A DNA stretch of 37,553 bases from the NCBI GenBank assembly GCA_964505555.1, contig CAZDIO010000077.1, positions 1 to 37,553 of the forward strand. Direction: 5' to 3'. Below the pieces are notes generated by a model. That model made no database searches and was not told where the DNA came from. It saw only the letters and a program-made list of their open reading frames with translations. A program made the translations under genes and the position numbers. This document shows, one piece after another, positions 16,801-25,900 of this stretch. Every line of letters begins with the position of its first letter. Positions within the stretch are counted from its first letter, which is position 1. The DNA is from CAZDIO01 sp964505555 (lineage in GTDB: Bacteria; Bdellovibrionota_C; UBA2361; SZUA-149; CAZDIO01).

Positions 16801-18486
16801 TCAGCAGAAATATGCATTGACTATGTATTGTTCAATCATCCGCTGAGTATTGAAAAATGAGCCGTTTAAAGCGATCGCATTTTGCATTACACTGATATAC
16901 CGAGCACGATCGTTGTAAAACATCGGAGCAATAACCTGCTCCAGCTTATCATACAGTGCTTTTGAATCAATGGTTACATCGTTTTGGTGTTCACCATGTT
17001 CATAGTGCGGGTTAATAGCCCAGCCGGTGACTCCTTCAATCCACCCCTCAATCCACCAACCATCAAGAATACTTAATGAGGGGACCCCATTTAATGCTGC
17101 CTTCATCCCGCTGGTGCCGGAAGCTTCTAACGGTTTTTGAGGGGTATTGAGCCAGAGATCCACTCCTGCAGTGAGGAGCTTTGCAAGTTCAAGATCGTAA
17201 TTGGGAAGAAACGCAAGTTTAATATGTGGCTTTAAATTTTTTCGAGCTTCAAAGATATGTCGGATAAGTTCCTTTCCTCCTTCGTCTCGAGGATGAGCTT
17301 TTCCAGAATAGAGAATCTGTAAAGGAAATGTAAGTGCATTAAGTCGCTCCACATCGGTGAAGAGAAGTTCAGGACGTTTGTAGCCAGTCATCCTTCGTGC
17401 AAAGCCAATGGTCAGAACATCTTTGTCAAAACCTCCATTGAGTCCTCTATTAATATATCGGAGGAGAGCTTCTTTCGCTTCTAAATGCGTTTGCCAGGTT
17501 TCTTCTGCGGGCACTCCTGAGGCGTGTCGAAGGCTAAAATTATCTTCGCGCCATCCTGGAATGTAGTCATCAAAGAGTTGAGCAAACGAGGGAGCTACCC
17601 AGGTCGCTGCGTGGACACCGTTGGTGATATGATTAATCGCATAGTTAGGAAACATTCGTTGCGATACTTTGCCATGTTGTTTTGCGACCCCGTTTACATA
17701 GTGACTTAAGTTGAGTCCAAGATAGGTCATATTAAGCGTATCGTTTTGACAAAAAATCTCAGTATTTTGAAACAGCTCACGATGTCCAAAGGTCTGATAC
17801 ACCATCTCCATGGGAAATTTATCGTGTCCCGCGGGAATTGGGGTGTGGGTTGTAAAAACACATAAATTTTTTATCGCTTGAATGTCCTCTGACGTTGGAA
17901 GTGTTCGTGACTCAGCGCGTAGTCGTTCTTCTAGAAGTTCAATGGTAAGAAAACTTGCATGTCCCTCGTTTAAATGAAATCGAGTGAGATTTTTACAGCC
18001 AAGCGCTCGCAGCATTCGAACTCCGCCAACGCCAAGCACAATTTCTTGGCACAAGCGGTAATGAGAGTCTCCACCATAGAGGAAATCGGTCAAGGCACGA
18101 TCCGGTTCATGGTTCTCTGGGAGATCGCTATCAAGAAGGTAAACCGGAACAACAGAACCAGAGATACCTTGAACTTCGTACTTCCATGCGCGGATATGAA
18201 CCTCTCTTCCTTCGATCTGCACAGAGACTCGAGTGCTCAGTTCTTGAACAAAGTCATCAACTGGCCAAAGCACGGGACTCTCTGTTTGTTTCCCTTCTCC
18301 ATCAAAGGATTGATAGAAGTACCCTTTTCGATGAAGGAGTGAAATGGCCACCATCGGAATTCGGTGATCAGCAGCGGCACGGATGGTGTCTCCTGCAAGC
18401 ACGCCAAGTCCGCCACTATAGGTGGGGATGTCTGCGCAGAGCGCAACTTCCATTGAAAAGTAGGCAATTCGTTGAGTATCGGCCAT
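16801..18486 (-). CDS. glgP: Alpha-glucan phosphorylase (GT35, short form)
   Basis: A cytosolic PLP enzyme that releases glucose 1-phosphate from glycogen or maltodextrin. It has the N-terminal IAYFSMEVAL and the IPTYSGGLGVLAGD glycine-rich loop, HLNEGHASF, FTTHTPIPAGHDKF, MTYLGLNLS, the GFARRMTGYKRPEL segment and the cofactor lysine in EASGTSGMKAALNG (K462). Length (about 561) fits the short TIGR02094-type alpha-glucan phosphorylases, which lack the long N-terminal region of the glycogen enzymes. I use the ATG at 18486 rather than a TTG two codons before; neither has a strong ribosome site. It is 18 bases upstream of the GT-C-like gene, so storage-glucan breakdown may be cotranscribed with the glycan locus. 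Confidence 0.92.
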   Translation of the reverse strand: MADTQRIAYFSMEVALCADIPTYSGGLGVLAGDTIRAAADHRIPMVAISLLHRKGYFYQSFDGEGKQTESPVLWPVDDFVQELSTRVSVQIEGREVHIRAWKYEVQGISGSVVPVYLLDSDLPENHEPDRALTDFLYGGDSHYRLCQEIVLGVGGVRMLRALGCKNLTRFHLNEGHASFLTIELLEERLRAESRTLPTSEDIQAIKNLCVFTTHTPIPAGHDKFPMEMVYQTFGHRELFQNTEIFCQNDTLNMTYLGLNLSHYVNGVAKQHGKVSQRMFPNYAINHITNGVHAATWVAPSFAQLFDDYIPGWREDNFSLRHASGVPAEETWQTHLEAKEALLRYINRGLNGGFDKDVLTIGFARRMTGYKRPELLFTDVERLNALTFPLQILYSGKAHPRDEGGKELIRHIFEARKNLKPHIKLAFLPNYDLELAKLLTAGVDLWLNTPQKPLEASGTSGMKAALNGVPSLSILDGWWIEGWIEGVTGWAINPHYEHGEHQNDVTIDSKALYDKLEQVIAPMFYNDRARYISVMQNAIALNGSFFNTQRMIEQYIVNAYFC

Positions 18487-18885
18487 TTCCAAATTTAAAT
18501 AATGATTATGAAACTTAATTCTTTAAGCTATGATTGAGAGGTGAAGCTCGTCAACGTTTTTTTCGCTGCGCATAAAATTATTATCTTATTTAGATGGAGA
18601 GGGCGAGGGGAGAGATTTCTAGAGTCTGGGCGCGTACTTGAGAGAGTTCTTTTTTCTATGTGGTGCGGTTGCTTGGTGATTGAACACAGAGTTTCACAGG
18701 GTTACACAGAGTTAAGAAAAGATGAACCCTGAACCATTTAGTCCATAAATTTATTCCCTCACTCTATTCCCTTCATCCCCTTTACTCTGTGTAACCCTGT
18801 GAAACTCTGTGTTCAACCAAAAAGCCCTCACAAATACTGTAATTTGTTCGCCTCCACCCAATTCGTTTACCGAACAAGGAAGTGC
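18487..18885. other. Gene-free interval holding a large palindrome
   Basis: About 400 bases lie between the patatin gene end and the phosphorylase start. The interval holds the 31-base inverted repeat described separately, AT-rich sequence near 18500-18600 that may contain the phosphorylase promoter, and no convincing gene. A short plus-strand frame (18541-18732) starts with GTG, has no homology I know and runs into the palindrome. Confidence 0.6.
18681..18815. repeat. Long inverted repeat of the CTCTGTGTAACCCTGTGAAACTCTG type
   Basis: The arms 18681-18711 and 18785-18815 are perfect 31-base complements around a 73-base AT-rich centre. With a mismatch or two and one gap the pairing extends outward to about 40 bases, including a GCTTGGTG/AAAAAGC edge. 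Each arm is itself built from repeated CTCTGTGT/CCTGTGAAA units. Similar CTCTGTGT-rich palindromes occur dispersed in many unrelated bacterial genomes. It shows no transposase and no coding frame. It may act as a transcription end for the patatin gene or be a non-autonomous mobile repeat. Confidence 0.85.
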
Positions 18886-20013
18886 TTAGGAGTAAATCTG
18901 TGGTTTTGTTTGTTCTAAAGTAGCAAGAGTTTCTTGATAGCCGGCTTCGAAAAGTGCTTCGATAAAGCCACTATGAATGACTGCGTAAGAAACGATCTCA
19001 TACGCAACCGCTTCACCCATCTTTGCTTTGAGGAGTTTAAGAATAGGCCAGCTTGGTCCTAGTGCACGGATGTGCTCGCGAGTGGACCTTCCCAACGATT
19101 GACGAAGAAGGGGACCAAAAGCTTTTTGGTTTCTTAATTCTAATACACTTGCTGGCCTGAGGCAGTGTGTTCCCGCTTTTGCTGGAGACTCCCACGGATC
19201 TTGCTGATCATGGGAGGTGTCGTAATGGTCGCACCACCATTTGCGGCCTGAAACATCGATGATGATAATGTTATCTGCACCAAATCGAATCGCGGGATCA
19301 ACAGGAATGTTTTCACAAATCCCACCATCAACAAGTCTTACCTGTGAAGTATCAAGAGAAAGCTCCACTGCGGGAAGGACTGCAGGAAGTGCTGCGGAAG
19401 CAAACGCATGGGATGCCGTCAGTGTATGAAAGTAGCAGATATCATATGCAGCGCCCTGGAGCAGGGCATCTTCGGGGTTTGCTCTGGAGGTAACTAACAG
19501 CAATGGATTTCGCGATTTTCCTTCCTGTGTGGTCATTACTCCGACCGCAGAAAGTGGGGAATCTTCACCTTTTACCTCAACTCCACCAAAATCGTTTATG
19601 AGTTGATCGATGCGCTCAATGACGGGAAGGGGATCGAAAAGAGCAAATGCAGTTGCTTTGGGTCCCGGCGAGAAGTACTGAAGAAAGGCGAGTTTTACAG
19701 AACGAAGAAGTGCCATCGAATAGGAACCACGAAAGGTGTTTGCATAGGTGCGCTCGCGCCAGAGCATCTCTAAGGCGGAGATCGCTTCGTTCAGGCCCCG
19801 TTTCATGCAGGCCCCAAGAATAATGGCATTTACAGACCCAATGCTGCTTGCCATGAGCACGGAGAAGGGAATTTCATGTTTTGGGTAATGCTCATAGAGT
19901 GCACGTAGTGCGCCCACTTGATAAGCGGCACGACTTCCTCCGCCAGAAAGCACAAGTCCGATCGAAGAAGCAGCGCTTGCTTTTAATCCCCAACGCTTCT
20001 GTTGCTCGTTCAT
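18886..20013 (-). CDS. Patatin-like phospholipase
   Basis: A 375-residue Ser-Asp dyad lipid hydrolase of the patatin/RssA-like family. The oxyanion loop SGGGSRAAYQVG lies at 23-34. The nucleophile motif is ASSIGS (55-60), with S57 as the serine; the usual first glycine of GxSxG is alanine. The catalytic aspartate is in LVDGG (D229-G231). There is no signal peptide, so it should act at the inner face of the membrane or in the cytosol. It lies 70 bases downstream of the acyltransferase fusion on the same strand, and together they suggest phospholipid or ornithine-lipid turnover. The substrate is not visible from sequence. Confidence 0.92.
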   Translation of the reverse strand: MNEQQKRWGLKASAASSIGLVLSGGGSRAAYQVGALRALYEHYPKHEIPFSVLMASSIGSVNAIILGACMKRGLNEAISALEMLWRERTYANTFRGSYSMALLRSVKLAFLQYFSPGPKATAFALFDPLPVIERIDQLINDFGGVEVKGEDSPLSAVGVMTTQEGKSRNPLLLVTSRANPEDALLQGAAYDICYFHTLTASHAFASAALPAVLPAVELSLDTSQVRLVDGGICENIPVDPAIRFGADNIIIIDVSGRKWWCDHYDTSHDQQDPWESPAKAGTHCLRPASVLELRNQKAFGPLLRQSLGRSTREHIRALGPSWPILKLLKAKMGEAVAYEIVSYAVIHSGFIEALFEAGYQETLATLEQTKPQIYS

Positions 20014-20083
20014 GAAGTAAATAACGACTCGTACATGGATAATCTGAAGGTTTGATGCTCAGTCTCCAATCCAAACATTCTTT

Positions 20084-21940
20084 CTACACTGTTCCGGTGC
20101 GTCGGTAAGAACGCTCTTTGTCATGATAAGCCAAGAAAGAGTCAATGTTGTCTTTGCCAACATAGAGCTCGCAAAGTTTGTGATCGGTTTCTGTAAGATC
20201 TACTAAGATCAAACCATCAAGCACATTTCCGAAGTCAGGATCGATATTAAAACCAAGAAGTTTTCCACCAAGCTTTAGGTAGTGACGAAGAAGAACAGGA
20301 ACAGAGTGCTCACGCGCTTCGATCTCCGCAATCAGTTCAGAAACTTCGTGAATATCCTTAACAACGACGCTGATCATTTTCGGATCCATATGAGAAAACC
20401 GTTTTGAAGGCATCGGATTTCGTGGTCGAACAAGTTTCGTTAGCTCGGGGTGGAGATTGCTCGCCTTGAGAAAGGAAACGATAAGTTCTTTAGACATGCT
20501 GTCATAATCACTGTTGATACTTACCGTACCAAAGAGATTCTTATACTGTTTATTTCTCGCGACATATCGGCCAATTCCCTTCCAGAGGAGAAGTAGCGAG
20601 GAGTAATTTTTTTGATACTCAGCGCGCACAAAGGAGCGGCCCAGTTCGAGAGAGGGTCCAAGTTGGGAAAGGAGCTCTTCTTTGTATTGAAAGAGGGTGC
20701 TGGTGTATAGGCCGCGCATACCATATCGCTCCGTGATGCGATCGGTTCGACCCATGCGATAGCCACCAACGATCTGTCGAGCCTTTCTATCCCAGGTAAA
20801 AAGGTGGAGATAGTAATTATCAAAGCGATCAATATCGAGACTCTTCCCCGTTCCCTCCTGCACCTGACGGAAGGAAACTTCTCTTAGCCTACCGATCTCT
20901 TGTAACGTCAGTGGGATTTGATGTGCAGACGCATAGAACGCGGCGCAGTCGCGGGACTCAACAAGGAGTTGTTCTTGGGGAAGGGCGTTGATCTCTTGCT
21001 CCATGAGCGCGCCATCTATTGGTGGAATGATCGGTTTTTGTTTTTGGTCTTTTTTCTTTTCAAGAAATTTTGAAGAGAACTTTTTTTTCTCGCCGCTTAC
21101 TTTTGTTCGTAAGAGGTACGTTCGAAAGCGGAGATAGGAAAGCATTTCTTGGTCATCACTAAAACTGGTGAGGCGATCCGGTGAAATGGGTTTCCCGACC
21201 CGAAAAAGAATCGGTTTATTTTGTTTGTTTAAAAACTCACGGGGAATAAGCGCCGTGCGCAGGCGAGGGTGGATGAGGCCCGCGGCCTGAAAAAGGGCAC
21301 TGTTGATGCCATGAAAATAAATAGGAACGATCGTTGCCTGTGTTTTTCTAATGATCCGCGCCAGAAGGGGATTCCAATCAGGATCGCTAATTTCTAATTT
21401 CCCAAGCTGTAAGTGAGATACGGTGCCGGAGGGAAACGTAGAGAGGAGTCCACCGTTTTTTAACCACTCCAGAGTTTGTCGAAGTGGAACGATGTTTTTT
21501 CGAGCAGCCTCTTCTCCTCCAAAAGGGTCTAAAAAAATAAAGAGATCGCGAAGCTCTGGAATTCGCTCAAGAAGGTAATTTGCCCACAATTTAACATCAG
21601 GACGAATTGACATGAGAGCTTTTGCAACGACGAGCCCTTCCACTCCACCAAAGGGATGATTGGCAACAACAATTACCGGACCTTTTTGTGGAACGTGTTC
21701 AAGTCCCCCGTAGGAGATTTCATAGGTAATATTTAATTCCCGAAAGACATTATCGATCACTGTCTCAATGTTTGTTTCGCCTCTGTTTCTTGTGTAGAGG
21801 TCGGCAAGTTGGGAAAAACCAAGGTAATTCGAAACATAGCCATTGAGTGAGCGCAGTGTTCGCTTTCCCCATTCTGGGATAGGGAGTGATGAGGTATCAA
21901 GAGTAAAGGGATTATCTGATGGGCTATGCATGGGAGGCAT
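20084..21940 (-). CDS. PlsC-like O-acyltransferase fused to GNAT-type N-acyltransferase (OlsF-like)
   Basis: A 618-residue two-domain protein. Residues about 70-270 form a PlsC-like lysophospholipid acyltransferase domain with ANHPFGGVEG (H95) and FPSGTVS. After a lysine-rich linker (about 285-310), residues about 313-600 form a hemolysin/OlsB-like GNAT acyltransferase (Acetyltransf_5), with REVSFRQVQEGTG, DNYYLHLFTWD and IVGGYRMGRTD. This order matches bifunctional OlsF, which makes ornithine lipid by N-acylating ornithine and then O-acylating the product; the linkage to ornithine here is by family, not proven. No membrane helix is obvious, so it is probably a peripheral membrane protein. 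Another amino-acid lipid is possible. Confidence 0.85.
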   Translation of the reverse strand: MPPMHSPSDNPFTLDTSSLPIPEWGKRTLRSLNGYVSNYLGFSQLADLYTRNRGETNIETVIDNVFRELNITYEISYGGLEHVPQKGPVIVVANHPFGGVEGLVVAKALMSIRPDVKLWANYLLERIPELRDLFIFLDPFGGEEAARKNIVPLRQTLEWLKNGGLLSTFPSGTVSHLQLGKLEISDPDWNPLLARIIRKTQATIVPIYFHGINSALFQAAGLIHPRLRTALIPREFLNKQNKPILFRVGKPISPDRLTSFSDDQEMLSYLRFRTYLLRTKVSGEKKKFSSKFLEKKKDQKQKPIIPPIDGALMEQEINALPQEQLLVESRDCAAFYASAHQIPLTLQEIGRLREVSFRQVQEGTGKSLDIDRFDNYYLHLFTWDRKARQIVGGYRMGRTDRITERYGMRGLYTSTLFQYKEELLSQLGPSLELGRSFVRAEYQKNYSSLLLLWKGIGRYVARNKQYKNLFGTVSINSDYDSMSKELIVSFLKASNLHPELTKLVRPRNPMPSKRFSHMDPKMISVVVKDIHEVSELIAEIEAREHSVPVLLRHYLKLGGKLLGFNIDPDFGNVLDGLILVDLTETDHKLCELYVGKDNIDSFLAYHDKERSYRRTGTV

Positions 21941-22296
21941 TTAATTCAACAATTTTTTACAACTACAGTACCAAAAACAAGTTAGTAAGAAGTTAGCACG
22001 TTTTAGACATTATTTGAATAAGTAATCAAGTCAAATCTTGTTAACTTGTTGGATATACAGGGAATGAAGTGTGAAATGAAAGGGCTAATTGATTATTTAC
22101 AACAAAAAAAGATCGCCTCAATCCTTTTCTTGAAAGCATTGTTCCAAATTCCCCTCTGCTACTTTATGGAGGGAGCTTCTTTTTGTCTGAGGGGGCTTGT
22201 CGGCAGCAGGGAGGGTATGAGGAAGCTCGCTTGCCCCTTGCAAGCAGTATTTGTTAAATGAGGTTAAAATTAAAAACAGAAGATAAGAGGCTTATT
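21941..22296. other. Divergent intergenic region
   Basis: About 355 bases separate the minus-strand acyltransferase fusion from the plus-strand lipoprotein gene, so promoters for both should lie here. It is AT-rich near 21950-22040, and I could not pick a convincing -35/-10 pair. A small GCTTGC/GCAAGC hairpin lies at 22229-22245, about 50 bases before the lipoprotein start. A 71-codon frame at 22046-22261 is not convincing. Confidence 0.5.
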
Positions 22297-22911
22297 ATGA
22301 CACGCACCACTACGATAAAAAAATCTATAATTTGTTACGGTATCTTTGTTGGATGCTTTTATGGTGGTTGTTCGCCACAGCTTGGCGCAAATATTGAAGT
22401 TCCAGAAATTCCTGTTGAGGAAGCCTCTCTCGATGGGGGGCCAGCCCACTTAGGGGTAAGCGTCTCTTTAGATACGTTTCGTGATAATCGACCACTCCAG
22501 GCAGACACTACGGAGCCAGTTGAAAAAACGATGCCTGAGGGTGATGTAGGGCGAGCTGTGGAGGTTGCGCTGACAAAGAGTTTAGCACAAAAGGGAATTT
22601 CAACTTCTTTTGGCGCACCTGTGAAAATTAGTGGCGAGATAAAAAAATGGCAAACAACGGTGTCTGCAAAAATGACCGGGTCATTACGAAGTGAAGCGGC
22701 GTTGTATGTTGAGGTGAGAGATGAGAAAGGTCAAAAGCTTTTCTCAGGAACTTTCCATGGTAGCAGGGCAAGCGAGTTTCCTGTTGTTACCAGAGAAGAT
22801 GTAAAAAGCTCACTCGGATTTGCAATGTCGCAGGCGATTAATCAGGCGCTAGAAGATGAGCAGTTAATTCAAGCATTATGGTCAACTCCAAAGAGAGCGA
22901 CCCTCTATTAG
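22297..22911 (+). CDS. YajG-like lipoprotein
   Basis: I place the start at the ATG at 22297 (MTRTTTIKKS), with AAGAGG six bases before it; an ATG 13 codons upstream lacks a good ribosome site. The N terminus has positive charges, a short hydrophobic stretch and a cysteine followed by SPQLG (FYGGC), a weak lipobox, so an outer-membrane lipoprotein is likely. The rest (about 204 residues in all) has the look of the YajG family: LGVSVSLDTFRDNR near the start, then VGRAVEVALTKSLAQKG, ISGEIKKWQT and ALYVEVRDEKGQKLFSG. The function of this family is poorly known. It is a single gene ending at a shared terminator hairpin with the convergent Fn3 gene. Confidence 0.75.
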   Translation: MTRTTTIKKSIICYGIFVGCFYGGCSPQLGANIEVPEIPVEEASLDGGPAHLGVSVSLDTFRDNRPLQADTTEPVEKTMPEGDVGRAVEVALTKSLAQKGISTSFGAPVKISGEIKKWQTTVSAKMTGSLRSEAALYVEVRDEKGQKLFSGTFHGSRASEFPVVTREDVKSSLGFAMSQAINQALEDEQLIQALWSTPKRATLY

Positions 22912-22937
22912 GAAAATTCTCTTACTGACTACGAAGG

Positions 22938-22974
22938 CGGCAGAAGTTAAGGGAGTTCCCCTTTCCCTCTGCCG
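22938..22974. terminator. Bidirectional terminator hairpin between convergent genes
   Basis: CGGCAGA (22938-22944) and TCTGCCG (22968-22974) form a perfect 7-base stem. An inner GGGA/TCCC pair can extend it after a small internal loop. TTTCAATCTTT follows on the plus strand. The hairpin lies between the stop codons of the lipoprotein gene and the Fn3 protein gene, where both transcripts must end. Confidence 0.5.
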
Positions 22975-22983
22975 TTTCAATCT

Positions 22984-25900
22984 TTACTGAACCGCCGTAG
23001 GCATTGCAAAGTCGACTCTGCCATTTACTTCGCGCAGACGGATTATCTCCGCAACCGCTTGTCCCGCTTGTGGCGAACGCACGATGACCGTTCCGTAACT
23101 GTTTGGCTTCGCATCGAGCGCCGACTCGCTGTTGAGGTTGAGCACTACGGTCTTTCGACCGCTTAATTGCACGCTTACTGGATTTAACGGCTCACCAAAT
23201 GACATTCCGGTAATGTCAAAGTCAGAGGTGCTGCCGTTGGTTCCGATCATCGAGAGGAAGTTTGTCATTCCTAGGAAGGTGTTGACGCTGCCCGCCATCA
23301 CGTCTTGACCAGGAATTCTTGCTGCCGATGCATAGGAGGACTGTAGGGCATTAACCTGACAATCATGGAAGTATACCGCGCTCTGGGCGATTAACGAGCC
23401 TGGGGCATCCCCCGAGATCTCCACTGAGCCTACAACATTTTTTGGAAGTAGAGCGCTTGCATTAAAGTGCTTTTGCGAAAGTGGTTTAATCTTTTCCGAA
23501 GTTGAGCCCAGTGTTTTTCCAGCGTCATCACGGAAGGTAAGTTTTGCCGTTACATTCTTTTCTCTGACGTTGATTACTTCAACCCAGTTTGTTTGTGACC
23601 AGCATGATCCTACACGATTGGTAATTGCTGCAAACTGACGCCCACCATTTCCAGCTCGGCCATCAAGTGGGATAGCGAAGTTGTAGGTCGCTGCTTCAGA
23701 GCCACTTGTTGAGTTTGGACTATATCGAGTGACGGTAGAGAAGTACTTCGCTGCTCCATCATGAGGAATAATCTCACTGAGATACACCCCAGGGCCCTCC
23801 TCATGGCCAGCTTCAATGTCTCTCTCCCCACGAGCAGGAACGTTCACCACCATGCTTTTTACCCTTTTACCCTCTTGGTTATAGAGCCGGTAGGTAAACT
23901 TTCTTGAGGTAGAATCAAGGTTGATGATCTCCGTCCAGTTCGGCACAAGGTAGCCCCGTCCCTGCGGATCGATCGCATTGCCACTTGCATAAGTGTTTCC
24001 GCGAGTTGGGTTGCGAAGCTCTTTTGCAAAAGCAAAGGAGTAAGAGGTTCCATCTGGATTAAGACGGTAGTTGCTCATTCGTCCAATCAGGGTAGCTCCT
24101 GGCTCTGTATTAAAATCAATTTTTACAATGCCGTAGGTATCTTTCTTCTTAACGATCGCATTAATATCAACATCAAATTGAGCGGAGGCAGCCAAATTGA
24201 CTGTTTTTGTTCCAATGACTGATCCGTTAATGTTGTAGACGGTAACTTTGGCGTTAATTGCTTTTGTGCCGTTGGCGATCAGTTCTAGGTAGTTCCACTG
24301 CGTTAAGAAGGTATTGTACTTCGTATACGCTGGTGATTTGAGATGAAGTTGGAAACTTCCTGGATCGCAGATCCCGGTGCCATCAATTGCTTCTTGTGCA
24401 TCAGACACCCCATCTCCGTCACAGTCAGCGATTCCACTAGGATCAAGACGAAAACCCTCATCGGTGTTACTAAAGTCGCTCTGACCCCAGCTATTGATCG
24501 CTTTTACAGAGTAGAAGTAATGAACTCCTGGGACTGCGCTGCGGTCAAGGCTCGAGGTTCCTGACACTGGCGCACCGAGTGCTGAACCACGATCCCCGCT
24601 AAATTGTGAGCGATAGATCTGGTATGTTACCGCGTTTGTAGCAGTATCCCAATTAAGCTCAACGAAATCTTCGCTTGTGCCATCGGAAGCAGTAAGATTC
24701 AAGGGGATGGCAGGTGCTGTTCCTTGAACAACGCATCTATTAGAAACATTGGTGTACCCAGAAGCGCAGCTTGCGGAGAAGTTTATACCGGAACGATCCG
24801 CTCCGTTAATTGTTACCGGATTGGTAAAGCTTGGTGTAAACACATATCCAGTAAGGGCGGCACTCACGGTGTAGTCTCCATTTGTTAGTCCCGTGAGAGT
24901 GAAATTCCCACTGTTATTTGTGGAAACACTTGCTCCCGATGTCGAAACTTGGACTCCAGGGAGAGCGACTCCAGAGAGAAGGACCTGACCGGAGATACTA
25001 AACGAACTCTGTACCGGAGCGGGAATAGCGATAAAATCATGAGTGACGTTTGTAACAAGCGTTCCCGTGTACGATCGTGGGGTAAAATCAACGTACTGCG
25101 CACTGATTTGTGGTTGTACGATGTATTGTGTTCCCGCGGTAATACTTCCCAGGGCGTAATTCCCCTGTGAGTCAGTTGTTGAGGCACCAAGTGCCTGTCC
25201 ACTTCCGATTACGGAACCCACTACAACGATACCGCTTGCCGGAGAACCGTTTCCGAGCGTAATTTTTCCACTAATGGTGTAGGTCGGAGTGGTTGTCACC
25301 CTGCGAATCCCCGCGAAGTTATGAGTGACGTTTGCAGTTAATGTTCCTGTTACCGTTCGAGGAGAGTAGTCCACTATCGTTGGGGTTGGTTGAGGAGTGA
25401 GAACGTACTTTGTTCCCGAAGGCATTGAAGCAAAATGATACACCCCTTGCGAGTTTGTCGTTGCGGTACCTAAGCTTTGTGAGGTCTGTTGGTTTGAGGC
25501 AACAACTTGAATGCTGTTTACCGGCGAACCATCAAGGGTAATCGTTCCGCTGATAGTATACGTTGGTGTTTGTGGTCCGCTAAAGGTGACACCGGTAATA
25601 TTACTTTGCACATTGTCATAGACTCGAAATGCGGGTGTGAAGGTTACTATGCCCGCAGGATAAATCTTTACATCGGTGCCTTTTGGAATTCCACCACAAC
25701 TGAAAGTATTATTTGAAGAGCTTGAGCAATTTACAAGCGTGCCCGTTGTTGAATAATTGAGCACCATCAGCACGGTGGAGTTTGAAGGGGCATTCAGGAT
25801 CGAACCACTAATCGTATAGAGTGGCACCACCGCTGCTGTGAAATCACCAGTCTTATTTGATGCGATGTTAGAAAATAACCGTGAGGTCGGGGTAAACACA

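Noticed and set aside
18541..18732. 63-codon plus-strand frame in the patatin-phosphorylase gap
   Set aside because: It begins with GTG, reads straight into the 31-base inverted repeat, and its product looks random.
18681..18815. Possible CRISPR or IS end
   Set aside because: There are only two inverted arms, no direct repeats with spacers, and no transposase frame between or beside them.
22046..22261. 71-codon plus-strand frame before the YajG-like gene
   Set aside because: It has no ribosome site, a low-complexity hydrophobic translation without any known feature, and it overlaps the next gene's upstream region.
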